Shown here piece after piece: positions 1 through 8,042 of a stretch of 64,000 nucleotides of DNA; within the stretch, counting starts at the first letter, position 1, and every line of letters begins with the position of its first letter. The notes beneath the pieces are model-generated. The model was given only the letters and a program-made list of their open reading frames with translations, was not told the origin of the DNA and did not search any database. The position numbers and the translations under genes are program-made. Source of the stretch: Flavobacteriales bacterium (GTDB lineage Bacteria > Bacteroidota > Bacteroidia > Flavobacteriales_F > PHOS-HE28). The stretch is taken from the NCBI GenBank assembly GCA_016716605.1, contig JADJWA010000001.1, forward strand, positions 3,083,001 through 3,147,000. Reading direction: 5' to 3'.

Positions 1-10
1 ATGTAAACGC

Positions 11-18
11 CAAAGGTA
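11..18 (-). promoter_or_regulatory. Bacteroidota -7 element for a leftward gene beyond the window
   Basis: The minus strand reads TACCTTTG, an exact match to the Bacteroidota -7 consensus TAnnTTTG. Transcription would start around position 4 and run out of the window. No convincing -33 TTG was found at the expected spacing, so this rests on the -7 match alone. Confidence 0.4.
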
Positions 19-46
19 CCGGTGCGGTTCAGGCAGCCGCTCCCGC

Positions 47-616
47 TTACTTCTTAGCCAAGACCACCTTGCCCTTGTGCTCCTGGCGCAATTTGCCATG
101 GAAGAACCAATCCATGAGGCCGTAGTGCAGGCCCTTCTGCTTGCCGCTGCGGTGCTTTCCTAGCACGGCACGGCGGCCGCTGAGCTTCTGCAAGGTGCGG
201 GTTAGCTTCAGCTCGACGTCGGCCTTATTGGTCTTGGGCTCATTCTTCTTCGCCCAGGTTGTGCTATGCGCCAGCAATTCCTGCTTGGTGAGCAAGCGGT
301 TTGCGCTTGTTACCGCAGCAACGATCATGTTGTCCCAGCTATTCAAGCGATAACCTCCTACAACGCGGCGTTTCTTCGGACGGCCGAGCTTACGGCGCCT
401 GCCCTTGCCGCTGCCGGGCGGACGTATGGGCCCGCGCTTAGGCGCTTCGCCATCGGCTGGAGCTGCCTCATTCAGGGCTTTGCTTGCGCGAAGCGCCTTC
501 AGCTCACTGATTGCCTTGCGCACGCGGTCGAGCTTGTACATGAGCAAGCGTCGCTCACCGAAGAGTTCGCCCAGCAAGCGGTCGAGCTCTTCTTTCTTCA
601 GTCTTTCCCTAGCCAT
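47..616 (-). CDS. Small basic protein with an AT-hook-like motif
   Basis: Predicted 189-residue, strongly basic protein of unknown family. The start chosen is the ATG giving MARERLKKEELDRLL; a longer frame exists upstream but its extra residues look like antisense selD sequence. Residues about 1-45 look like a charged helix or coiled coil. The centre carries KGRRRKLGRPKKRR, whose GRP core flanked by basic residues matches an AT-hook, which binds the minor groove of AT-rich DNA. The C-terminal third, about 80 residues, is basic and may be a small folded DNA-binding domain. The gene sits 67 bp downstream of selD on the same strand. A nucleoid-associated or regulatory role is inference; no family was recognised. 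Confidence 0.7.
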   Translation of the reverse strand: MARERLKKEELDRLLGELFGERRLLMYKLDRVRKAISELKALRASKALNEAAPADGEAPKRGPIRPPGSGKGRRRKLGRPKKRRVVGGYRLNSWDNMIVAAVTSANRLLTKQELLAHSTTWAKKNEPKTNKADVELKLTRTLQKLSGRRAVLGKHRSGKQKGLHYGLMDWFFHGKLRQEHKGKVVLAKK

Positions 617-683
617 GATCCAATAGTTAAGTGTAATGGTGTGCCTTCGCTGCGAAGCTAACCCTGAAGCGCGGCGCAACGGC

Positions 684-1727
684 TCAAGCGACCAGTACCA
701 CTGGGCCTTCGCCAGGCCCGAGCATGCGGCCGATGAACGTGGCCGGGGTACCGTGATCGGCGCAGATCGCTTCCACAGCAGCGATCGCACTGTGCGCAGC
801 TGCAATCAGCAATCCGCCGCTGGTCTGGGGATCGCTGAGCAGCATCATGCGATCCATGTCGCTGGCGCCCGCGGTACTGGCGCCGATCGATTTCCAATTC
901 CGGAAGCTGCCGTCAGGATAGGCACCGAGCCCCAGGTAATGCCGCGCTTCAGGGATCACCGGTACGCGCGAGAATTCGACCTCGGCACGCAAGCCGCTAC
1001 CCTCGCACACCTCCAACAGATGGCCCAGCAGGCCGAATCCGGTCACATCGGTCATGGCATGCACGCCCGGCAATTCGCCCAAGGCCGATCCGGCATCGTT
1101 CAATGCGGACATCAAGGCCGTGCCTATGCCGGCATGCTCCGGTGCAAGCAAGCCGCGTTTCATGGCCGTGGCCAGAATGCCCAGCCCGATCGGTTTGGTG
1201 AGGAGCAGCGCATCGCCCGCCTGCGCGGTGTCGTTGCGCTTGATGTGCGCCGTGGGCGCTTCGCCAGTGACGGCCAGGCCGAAGAAGGGCTCCGGCGCAT
1301 CGATGCTGTGACCTCCGGCGAGCACGATGCCGGCTTGGTGGCAGACCGTTCGCGCTCCATCGAGCACGCGCGCGGCCACTTCTGCCGGCAGCTTCTCCAC
1401 CGGCCAGCCGAGTATGGCAATGGCGAGCAATGGCCTTCCGCCCATGGCGTAAACATCGCTGAGGGCGTTGGTGGCGGCTATGCGGCCGAAGTCGAACGCA
1501 TCATCGACTATCGGCGAGAAGAAGTCGGTGGTGCTGATCAGCGCGCGCCCTGTGCCAAGTTCGTACACGGCCGCGTCGTCCTTCGACCCATAGCCTACGA
1601 GTAGCCTGGGATCCGGGAAGGATCGGAGCTCGCTCCTGAGCACCTGTTCCAGCACGGCGGGCGCGATCTTGCATCCGCAGCCGGCGCCGTGGCTGTATTG
1701 CGTGAGGCGGATGGGCTCAATGGTCAT
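684..1727 (-). CDS. selD: Selenide, water dikinase
   Basis: Makes selenophosphate from selenide and ATP, the selenium donor for tRNA 2-selenouridine and selenocysteine. The 347-residue protein has the family's usual length. Its N-terminus carries SHGAGCGCKI, placing Cys17 and Lys20 exactly where the catalytic residues lie in the Escherichia coli enzyme; the redox residue is Cys, not selenocysteine. Downstream are the AIRS-type ATP-binding elements (KDDAAVY, LSDVYAMGG, TDVTGFGLLGH). It overlaps the end of selU by 11 bp, so the two are co-transcribed and serve the same tRNA modification. No selA or selB is seen in the window, so selenoprotein synthesis cannot be judged here. Confidence 0.97.
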   Translation of the reverse strand: MTIEPIRLTQYSHGAGCGCKIAPAVLEQVLRSELRSFPDPRLLVGYGSKDDAAVYELGTGRALISTTDFFSPIVDDAFDFGRIAATNALSDVYAMGGRPLLAIAILGWPVEKLPAEVAARVLDGARTVCHQAGIVLAGGHSIDAPEPFFGLAVTGEAPTAHIKRNDTAQAGDALLLTKPIGLGILATAMKRGLLAPEHAGIGTALMSALNDAGSALGELPGVHAMTDVTGFGLLGHLLEVCEGSGLRAEVEFSRVPVIPEARHYLGLGAYPDGSFRNWKSIGASTAGASDMDRMMLLSDPQTSGGLLIAAAHSAIAAVEAICADHGTPATFIGRMLGPGEGPVVLVA

Positions 1728-2739
1728 GGGCCGTTCTGATCAAGCGTTCAGCAAGCCCGCGAAGGTCGGTCGCAGTTGCCGGCAGATGCCGGATGCGTGA
1801 CGGATCGCGCTTGGCAGCGCCATGCGCGTACGCCTTGTCGTAATAGGTGAGGGTGATGGTGGCCACCGTGCGGAGATCACCGGCTTCAAGGGCCCGGAGC
1901 GCCGCTTTGCAATGCTGCGGACCAAGGCGCTTCTGGATCCGCAAGACCGCTTCGCCCAGCTCCTTCGGATCGAATCGGCCGTAGTCCTTCACCAGCCGCT
2001 CGGCGCGCTCGGCCTGCGGCATATCGGCGAAGAATAGCCTGGCAGCGCGCATCTGGGCGAAGAAGGCATCGGGGATCTTGCATCGGCCGATCAGGATGCT
2101 CTCATCCTCAACCCAGGCCGACCGCGTTCGATCACCCTTGCGCAGGGCCTCGAACAGCAGGTTCTCGAATTGCTCTGTGGTGGGCTGTGGTGCTTCGCCC
2201 AAAGCACCGAATGATGACCCTTTGTGATGTGCCAGGGCCTCAAGGTCGATTACTTGTTCGCCGAGCTCACGCAGAAGCTTCAGGGTCTCGGTCTTGCCGC
2301 TGCCGGTATATCCGCCGAGCACGTTCAGTGCCCACGGTTCATGGAACGCCGCAAGCGCATGGTTACGGTAAGCCTTGTACCCGCCGCGCAGGGTAATCAC
2401 CTCACCGAATCCCGCTTTATCGAGCAGCCAGGCCACGCTGCCGCTGCGCTCGCCGCCACGCCAGCAATGCACGCGGACCGCACCATCCGGTGCCAGCGAA
2501 CGAGCTTGCTCAACGATGCCGGCCAGTTTCGGGCCGATGATCCTCAAGCCCTCGAGCACGGCGGCATCGCGCCCGACCTGCTTGTACAAGGTGCCCACCA
2601 CGGCACGTTCATCGTCGCTGAAGAGCGGCTGCGAACTTGCTCCGGGAATATGACCTTGATTGAACTCCTTCGGTGCGCGCACGTCGATGATCGGCGCATG
2701 GAGCCCGAGGAACTCCGGGGGGCTCAGGGCGCGGAGCAT
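1717..2739 (-). CDS. selU: tRNA 2-selenouridine synthase (rhodanese plus P-loop)
   Basis: Converts 2-thiouridine at the wobble position of certain tRNAs to 2-selenouridine through a geranylated intermediate, using selenophosphate from SelD. The 340-residue protein has an N-terminal rhodanese domain with the active Cys92 in HCWRGGERSG, followed by a P-loop domain with GGYTGSGKT at about residues 142-150, the family architecture (also called MnmH or YbbB). It lies directly upstream of selD with overlapping ends, a common pairing. The ATG at 2739 gives the expected N-terminus with the rhodanese strand IIDVRAPKEF near residue 17. Confidence 0.96.
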   Translation of the reverse strand: MLRALSPPEFLGLHAPIIDVRAPKEFNQGHIPGASSQPLFSDDERAVVGTLYKQVGRDAAVLEGLRIIGPKLAGIVEQARSLAPDGAVRVHCWRGGERSGSVAWLLDKAGFGEVITLRGGYKAYRNHALAAFHEPWALNVLGGYTGSGKTETLKLLRELGEQVIDLEALAHHKGSSFGALGEAPQPTTEQFENLLFEALRKGDRTRSAWVEDESILIGRCKIPDAFFAQMRAARLFFADMPQAERAERLVKDYGRFDPKELGEAVLRIQKRLGPQHCKAALRALEAGDLRTVATITLTYYDKAYAHGAAKRDPSRIRHLPATATDLRGLAERLIRTAHDH

Positions 2740-2801
2740 CGCTGGTTAAGCTGCGGGCGGGCGTTAGCAGGCAGTTGGATGCGGTCCACCGCCGATTCCG
2801 T

Positions 2802-3203
2802 TCACGTGATCGGATTCAGCATCACGCTGAACACGGTGATGCTGTTGGGGTCGCGGTCGTAGAAGAGCTTATCCAAGGCTTCCAGCACATTCTTGGCGCG
2901 GAAGTACGAGGTCTGCAGGCCATTGTCGCCGCGGGCGCTCCACTGCACGGTGTAGCTGCTCGTGCGCTCCTTGTAGGTCTTCACATATTCCAGCATCTCG
3001 CGCAGCGCATCCACCATGTCGCTGCCTGCGGTGGCGTGGAAGAGGAAGCTCTGGTTGTGGTTCGGATTGGTGGTGATCAGGTGCAGACGGGACTTCTTGC
3101 CCTTGGTGTCGAAGCTGAAGACCAGGCTGTCCTTGCCCAGGCCGATGTAGTCGCCGATCTCCTTCTGCAGTCGGGCGGCCTCGATGTTCCGGTCCTTGCT
3201 CAT
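2802..3203 (-). CDS. Conserved-looking hypothetical protein, 133 aa
   Basis: A soluble 133-residue protein without signal peptide or membrane segment. It mixes charged helices (the first 20 residues and about 70-85) with strand-like stretches such as DSLVFSFDTKGKKSRLHLIT, and ends in ITVFSVMLNPIT. I do not recognise the family; a small alpha-beta nucleic-acid-binding fold would fit the composition but is only a guess. It has its own -7 element at 3223-3230 and is followed 62 bp later by selU, so the same transcript could extend into the selenium genes. Confidence 0.75.
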   Translation of the reverse strand: MSKDRNIEAARLQKEIGDYIGLGKDSLVFSFDTKGKKSRLHLITTNPNHNQSFLFHATAGSDMVDALREMLEYVKTYKERTSSYTVQWSARGDNGLQTSYFRAKNVLEALDKLFYDRDPNSITVFSVMLNPIT

Positions 3204-3222
3204 CGCGTGCGCGTTGGGGCGC

Positions 3223-3230
3223 CGAAGTTA
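3223..3230 (-). promoter_or_regulatory. -7 element upstream of the 133-aa hypothetical gene
   Basis: The minus strand reads TAACTTCG, fitting the TAnnTTYG form that recurs before genes in this window. The predicted transcription start falls about 12 bases before the ATG at 3203. There is no clear -33 element. Confidence 0.45.
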
Positions 3231-3306
3231 TCGGTGTGCGCCGAGCGCAGGCAGGACAATCAGCGATGCACCGGCGCCCTAATACCGAACCGCTCCTCTC
3301 CCACCC

Positions 3307-4641
3307 TCACAACCGATCGTTCGCCAGGTTCGCCAGCGGGCTCCGTTCACCCTTCTCCAGCGTGATGTGCGCGAAGAGCGGATCGCCCTTCGCCTTGTCG
3401 ATGAGGTAGCTGAGGCCGTTGCTCTCGCTGTCGAGGAAGGGCGAGTCGATCTGGTGGATATCGCCAGTGAAGACGATCTTGGTGCCTTCACCCGCGCGGC
3501 TGATCACGGTCTTCACCTCCAGTGGCGTGAGGTTCTGCGCCTCATCGACGATGAAGAAGATGTTGCTCAGGCTGCGCCCGCGGATGTAGGCCAGCGGCGC
3601 GATGGAGATCTTGTCGTTCTCCAGCATCTCATCGATGCGCTTGGGCGTGCTGTCGTGCTTCTCGAACTGGCCCTTGATCAGCTTCAGGTTGTCCCAGAGC
3701 GGCTGCATGTACGGATCCAGCTTGCTCTGGATATCGCCGGGCAGATAGCCGATGTCCTTGTTGCTCAGGGGCACCACCGGACGCGTGACGTAGATCTGGC
3801 GATAGTCGCGGCGCTGCTCCAATGCGCAGGCCAGTGCCAGCAACGTCTTGCCCGTTCCTGCTGCGCCTTGCAGGGTCACCAGCTTGATCTCCGGATCGAG
3901 CAGCGCGCTCATGGCCAAGGCCTGTTCAGCGTTCTTCGGGCCGATGCCGAAGACGCTCTTCTTCTCCACGCGATCCACGGTTGCCGTGCGCGGATCGTAC
4001 TTGGCCAGGATGCTCTTCTTCTTGTGCTTGAGGATGAAGAAGTGGTTGCCCTTGGGCGCTTCAAGCCCCAGTTCCTCAGCGGGAACTGAGCCCTTCTCAA
4101 AGAGCCCATCGATGGCCTCCTCGTTGAAATCATCCACCACCGTGCGGCCGGTGTACAGCTGGTCGCTCACGTTGCGCACCTTGCCGGTGAGGTAATCCTC
4201 GCTCAGCAGGTTCAGGCTCTTGGCCTTGAGGCGCAGCGCCACATCCTTGGTCACCAGCACCACCTTGCGGCCCTGGTTCTGGCGCTGCAGCGTGAGCGTG
4301 GCGTTGAGGATCTGGTGGTCGTTCTTGCCATCCTGGAACACCTTGGTGGCATCAACCCCGTTGAGGTCGTGCTTGGCTACCACCTTCAGCTTGCCGTGGG
4401 TGGAGCCGTTGAGCGGTATCCAGTCCGTGAGGACGTCGCGTTGCGCTATGCTGTCGAGGTGGCGGATGAACTCCCGCGCCTCGTAGTTGATCGTGTCATT
4501 CCCTTTCTTGAAGGTGTCGAGCTCCTCGAGCACCTGAATCGGTATGGCTACATCGTGCTCTTCGAAGTTGGTGATGGCTGAGTGGTCGTGCAGGATCACG
4601 GATGTGTCGAGCACGAAGATTTTCCGGTCTTTCTTCTTCAT
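3307..4641 (-). CDS. PIN domain-PhoH family ATPase (PhoH2/YlaK type)
   Basis: A 444-residue cytoplasmic protein. Residues 1 to about 140 form a PIN RNase-like domain (FVLDTSVILHD near residue 9, with further acidic residues at DTFKKGND and FQDGKNDHQ). Residues about 240-444 form the PhoH ATPase, with Walker A LQGAAGTGKT at 257-266 and a Walker B-like FFIVDEAQN, followed by the sensor stretch IVFTGDIHQID. PIN-PhoH proteins are described as RNA helicase/RNase enzymes. The longer reading frame upstream is rejected: the ATG at 4641 gives the PIN start directly, and an exact -7 element lies 23 bases upstream. It is transcribed divergently from the helical-repeat gene at 4792. Confidence 0.93.
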   Translation of the reverse strand: MKKKDRKIFVLDTSVILHDHSAITNFEEHDVAIPIQVLEELDTFKKGNDTINYEAREFIRHLDSIAQRDVLTDWIPLNGSTHGKLKVVAKHDLNGVDATKVFQDGKNDHQILNATLTLQRQNQGRKVVLVTKDVALRLKAKSLNLLSEDYLTGKVRNVSDQLYTGRTVVDDFNEEAIDGLFEKGSVPAEELGLEAPKGNHFFILKHKKKSILAKYDPRTATVDRVEKKSVFGIGPKNAEQALAMSALLDPEIKLVTLQGAAGTGKTLLALACALEQRRDYRQIYVTRPVVPLSNKDIGYLPGDIQSKLDPYMQPLWDNLKLIKGQFEKHDSTPKRIDEMLENDKISIAPLAYIRGRSLSNIFFIVDEAQNLTPLEVKTVISRAGEGTKIVFTGDIHQIDSPFLDSESNGLSYLIDKAKGDPLFAHITLEKGERSPLANLANDRL

Positions 4642-4663
4642 TCGCTCAAGGAACGGTGTGAGC

Positions 4664-4671
4664 CAAAAGTA
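4664..4671 (-). promoter_or_regulatory. -7 element of the PIN-PhoH gene
   Basis: The minus strand reads TACTTTTG, an exact TAnnTTTG match. Transcription would begin near 4657, leaving a leader of about 16 bases before the ATG at 4641. It therefore also rules out longer starts for this gene. Confidence 0.5.
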
Positions 4672-4791
4672 TCCGGGGGCATGGTGGGGCATGGGCACGC
4701 GCTTCGCGCACTTATCCACGATCGATCGTGCCGTGATCAAGCAATGCGTTGATGGGCGCGGAATGCCGTGCATTCGTCGTTCCTTTCGGGC

Positions 4792-5199
4792 ATGCGCACC
4801 GAGTACCCCGCGAAGATCCTGCTGGCCTGGGGCGAGGCCATCAGCGGCAACGCGGCGCTGCGCGATTGGCTCACGCAGAACGGCTATCCGGAGCTGGGCA
4901 TCTTCACCTTCGCCCTGCGCAACAAAGCCGATGCGCGCAAATGGCTCATGGATAACGGCTACCCGCACCTGATGGCGGTGATCAACGGGATCGAGGGAAA
5001 GCAGGAGGCGCTCGATTGGCTTGAGCGCAATGGGCTCTTCGCGTTGAAGCAGATGGCCTTGGCCGCCGACAACGACCGCGAGGCCTTCAACTGGTTGCTG
5101 GCCAGCAACCGCCGCGACCTGGCCATGCTCAGCCACAAGATGAGCGTGGTGAAGAACGAGATCGAGGACGACAATAACGATCCGCACAAGTACAAATGA
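4792..5199 (+). CDS. Short helical repeat protein (W-L-x2-N-G-Y/L repeats), unknown function
   Basis: A 135-residue cytoplasmic protein starting MRTEYPAK; a GTG 24 bases upstream is possible. It is built from repeats of about 30 residues, each containing a Trp-Leu...Asn-Gly-Tyr/Leu core: RDWLTQNGYPEL, RKWLMDNGYPHL, LDWLERNGLFAL and a last degenerate FNWLLASNRRDL. Each unit is predicted helix-loop-helix, so the protein resembles a small alpha-solenoid used for protein binding. The tail is acidic and polar (EDDNNDPHKYK). It is divergent from the PIN-PhoH gene and lies just upstream of the glycan cluster. I do not recognise a named family. Confidence 0.8.
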   Translation: MRTEYPAKILLAWGEAISGNAALRDWLTQNGYPELGIFTFALRNKADARKWLMDNGYPHLMAVINGIEGKQEALDWLERNGLFALKQMALAADNDREAFNWLLASNRRDLAMLSHKMSVVKNEIEDDNNDPHKYK

Positions 5200-5216
5200 G
5201 GCGGGATCGGGCTGGG

Positions 5217-5224
5217 TACATTCG
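5217..5224 (+). promoter_or_regulatory. -7 element at the head of the glycan cluster
   Basis: TACATTCG followed by CCGCC, the TAnnTTYG form seen repeatedly in this window. The start of transcription would be near 5231, about 18 bases before the ATG of the ABC permease gene. Because the next genes overlap or nearly touch, this could drive the whole 5.2-15.2 kb run. Confidence 0.5.
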
Positions 5225-5248
5225 CCGCCGGACACGCACTGCCCTTGC

Positions 5249-6088
5249 ATGCATCGCCACCGCGTCGTAATCGAGCCCGGATCAGCCAGCCAGCGTTATT
5301 GGCGCGACCTGTGGGAATACCGCGGGCTGCTCGCCTTCCTGGCCTGGCGTGATGTGCTGGTGCGTTACAAGCAGACCGCCGTGGGCGTGCTCTGGGGCAT
5401 GTTGCGCCCTGCCATCGCCATCGGGGCCATGTGGTTCATCGGCTGGCTCTTCGGTGCCGAGGCGCCCGAAGGCGCGCCGCGCGTGATCAGCGTGGCCGCC
5501 GCTGTGCTTCCGTGGCAGTTCTTCGCTACCGCCTTCGGTGAAACAGCCAACTCGCTCATCGGTAACAGCAACCTCATCACCAAGGTGTATTTCCCGCGCT
5601 TGGTGCTCCCGTTCAGCACCGTGCTGGTCAGCCTCATCGACTTCCTGCTCGCGCTGGCCTTGCTCGCCGTGCTGATGCTCATCTACGGCTTCGCTCCCGG
5701 ACCGCAAGCGCTGCTCATGCCCGTGTTCCTATTGCTGGCGCTGCTCGCCTCCACGGGCCCGGGCCTGCTGATCGCCTCGCTCAACGTGAAGTACCGCGAC
5801 TTCCGCTACATCGTGCCCTTCATCGTGCAGTTCGGGCTGTACGTGACGCCGGTGGCCTTCACAAGCCAGGCGGTATTCGAAAATCCCACCATCCCCGATG
5901 CCGTGAAGCTGATCTACGCGTGCAATCCCTTGGTGGCCGTGGTCGATGGTTTCCGCTGGTGCCTGCTGGGCGGCGCGCCCATCCACCTGCAGGGCTTCCT
6001 GATCAGCTGCGGTGCGGCCCTGCTCCTCCTGGCCGCGGGCATCATCCGCTTCCGTCGAACCGAACGCGGCTTCGCTGACATCATCTAA
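5249..6088 (+). CDS. wzm: ABC-2 type polysaccharide export permease
   Basis: Inner-membrane permease that, with the ATPase encoded 4 bp downstream, moves a polyprenyl-linked polysaccharide across the inner membrane. The 279-residue protein starts with an amphipathic N-terminal stretch (YWRDLWEYRGLLAFLAWRD), then the family motif VRYKQTAVGVLWGMLRP, and has about six hydrophobic segments, as usual for Wzm/KpsM/TagG exporters. The conserved NLITKVYFPR loop near residues 108-117 is typical. It opens the glycan cluster. TagG (teichoic acid) proteins belong to the same superfamily, but the accompanying ATPase with its C-terminal domain points to O-antigen-type export. Confidence 0.94.
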   Translation: MHRHRVVIEPGSASQRYWRDLWEYRGLLAFLAWRDVLVRYKQTAVGVLWGMLRPAIAIGAMWFIGWLFGAEAPEGAPRVISVAAAVLPWQFFATAFGETANSLIGNSNLITKVYFPRLVLPFSTVLVSLIDFLLALALLAVLMLIYGFAPGPQALLMPVFLLLALLASTGPGLLIASLNVKYRDFRYIVPFIVQFGLYVTPVAFTSQAVFENPTIPDAVKLIYACNPLVAVVDGFRWCLLGGAPIHLQGFLISCGAALLLLAAGIIRFRRTERGFADII

Positions 6089-6092
6089 AAGC

Positions 6093-7337
6093 ATGGGCGA
6101 ACCGATCATCCGCGTACAAGGCCTTAGCAAGCGCTATTTGCTGCGCCACCAGCAGACCGAGCGCTACACCGCCTTGCGCGATGTGCTCGCGAACAAAGCG
6201 CGATTGCTCTTCAAGCCATCGCGCGCCAGCGCTTCGTCATCTGAGTTCTGGGCGCTTAAGGATGTAAGCTTCGACATTCAGCCCGGCGACCGTGTGGGCA
6301 TCATCGGCCGCAATGGCGCCGGCAAGAGCACCTTGCTGAAAGTGCTCAGCCGCATCGTGGATCCCACGGAAGGGCGCGTCGAGATCAACGGCCGCCTCTC
6401 CTCGCTGCTCGAGGTGGGCACAGGATTCCACCCGGAACTGAGCGGCCGTGAGAACATCTATCTCAACGGCGCCATCCTGGGCATGAGCCGCGCGGAGATC
6501 GCCTCGAAGTTCGACGAGATCGTGGCCTTCGCCGAGGTGGAGCAATTCCTTGATACGCCGGTGAAACGCTACAGCAGCGGCATGTACGTGCGCCTTGCTT
6601 TCGCCGTGGCCGCGCACCTTGAGCCGGAGATCCTGGTGGTGGACGAGGTGCTGGCGGTGGGGGATGTGGCCTTCCAGCGGAAGTGCATGGGCAAAATGAA
6701 GGAGGTGGCGCACGGCGGCCGCACCATCCTCTTCGTGAGCCACAACATGGCTGCGATACAGAATCTGTGCAGCACGGCCATCTATCTGAAGCATGGTCAG
6801 GTGCAGGCACAGGGCGAAGCTGGTACCGTGATCGCCGAGTACCTCCACAGCGGTACCGTTGCTTCAACCGTTGACCTGCGCTTGCGCGATGACCGGCAAG
6901 GCAGCGGCGCCGTGCGCTTCACAGGCTTCTCGCTCACCGATGACGCCGGCCAGGAACTCGCGGCCATGCAGGGCGGCACGCCGGCGCAGCTGCATTTCGA
7001 CTTCGCGGCACGCGGCCCGGTGCGCAACCTGTACTTGGCCATCGGTGTGGACGATGAGCTGGGCACGCGGGTGGCGCACCTGAGCAACGAGGTCACCGGA
7101 CAGGTCTTCGCCGTGGCCGATGGCGCCAGCCGCGTCACTATCCGGTTGCCACGCTGCCCCTTCCGCAGTGGCCGTTACAGCTTCACGCTCTACAGCACGG
7201 TGAACGGCGACATCGCGGACTACATGTTCAACGCCGGCACCTTCGATGTCGAGGCTGGTGACTTCTTCGGCACCGGCAAGGTCCCTGCGGGCGACCAGGG
7301 TGCGGTGCTCTTCGATCATTCCTTCAGCATCAGCTAG
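6093..7337 (+). CDS. wzt: ABC transporter ATPase with C-terminal glycan-binding domain
   Basis: ATPase partner of the permease just upstream. The 414-residue protein has a nucleotide-binding domain (residues about 1-250) with Walker A GRNGAGKST at 72-80, signature YSSGM at 160-164 and Walker B EILVVDEV. Residues about 270-414 form an extra beta-rich domain (from VDLRLRDD onward) of the Wzt type, which in characterised systems recognises the finished, often methyl-capped, O-polysaccharide before export. The start at 6093 is the first ATG after the permease stop and directly precedes PIIRVQGLSKRY; the upstream frame overlaps the permease. The methyltransferases that follow fit a capping mechanism that sets chain length. 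Confidence 0.95.
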   Translation: MGEPIIRVQGLSKRYLLRHQQTERYTALRDVLANKARLLFKPSRASASSSEFWALKDVSFDIQPGDRVGIIGRNGAGKSTLLKVLSRIVDPTEGRVEINGRLSSLLEVGTGFHPELSGRENIYLNGAILGMSRAEIASKFDEIVAFAEVEQFLDTPVKRYSSGMYVRLAFAVAAHLEPEILVVDEVLAVGDVAFQRKCMGKMKEVAHGGRTILFVSHNMAAIQNLCSTAIYLKHGQVQAQGEAGTVIAEYLHSGTVASTVDLRLRDDRQGSGAVRFTGFSLTDDAGQELAAMQGGTPAQLHFDFAARGPVRNLYLAIGVDDELGTRVAHLSNEVTGQVFAVADGASRVTIRLPRCPFRSGRYSFTLYSTVNGDIADYMFNAGTFDVEAGDFFGTGKVPAGDQGAVLFDHSFSIS

Positions 7338-8042
7338 GTGAACGACCTCATTCTGCTCCTCCGCCGAATCAGGCATGGCCGCAGCAAAGGCGCCTCTTGG
7401 GGACATATGCGCTATTACCCGCGCTGGAAGCGGAGCCTGATGCCGGGCGCATCGTCCATGCGCGACCGCAAGCCCTGGCTGACCTTCCCGGCCATAGACC
7501 TGCTGCACCAGCAGGCCCTTCCTTCGCACCGTGTGTTCGAGTACGGCGGGGGCGGAAGTACCCTCTTTTGGTGCGATCGCGTGGCCGAAGTGGTGACCGT
7601 GGAGCACGATGCCATCTGGTTCAAGGCGCTGGAGCAGGCCGCACAAGGCGTGAAGGCGAAATGGAACGGCCTATCCATTCCCAGCGCCGCTGGAGACCTG
7701 GTACCCGACCCCGACCCCGCTGAACCCGCCCATTACAGTTCGGCCGATGAAGCCTCGAAAGGGCGCAACTACAAGGCGTACGCGGAAGCCATCAACGCCT
7801 ATCCGGATGCGCACTTCGACATCGTCCTCATCGATGGACGCTCGCGTGCATCGTGCCTCGCGCTGAGCGTGCCCAAACTGAAACCTGGAGGGCTGCTGGT
7901 GCTCGACAATGCTGAGCGCGCCTATTACACCGCGCAGAACGCCAATGCCCTGCGCGCGCTGGAGCCCATCCTGTTGGGCATGGCACCGCTGCCCTACGAC
8001 CGCGACCTCAGCGAGACCCGCATCTTCAGCAAGCGCGCATGA
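7338..8042 (+). CDS. SAM-dependent methyltransferase-like protein in glycan cluster
   Basis: A 234-residue soluble protein with a Rossmann-type methyltransferase layout: motif I-like VFEYGGGGSTLFW near residue 66, acidic strand end VVTVEHD, then FDIVLIDGR and LKPGGLLVLDNAER. It begins at a GTG directly abutting the wzt stop codon and overlaps the next gene by four bases, so translation is probably coupled. The immediate position after wzt suggests methylation of the exported glycan, perhaps as a terminal cap. Substrate and site are unknown. Confidence 0.8.
   Translation: MNDLILLLRRIRHGRSKGASWGHMRYYPRWKRSLMPGASSMRDRKPWLTFPAIDLLHQQALPSHRVFEYGGGGSTLFWCDRVAEVVTVEHDAIWFKALEQAAQGVKAKWNGLSIPSAAGDLVPDPDPAEPAHYSSADEASKGRNYKAYAEAINAYPDAHFDIVLIDGRSRASCLALSVPKLKPGGLLVLDNAERAYYTAQNANALRALEPILLGMAPLPYDRDLSETRIFSKRA

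Noticed and set aside
684..1727. Selenocysteine codon in selD
   Set aside because: The catalytic position is an ordinary Cys codon; no in-frame TGA is present.
3367..4089. A 240-codon plus-strand frame antisense to the PIN-PhoH gene
   Set aside because: Antisense shadow; the minus strand encodes clear Walker motifs and a PIN domain.
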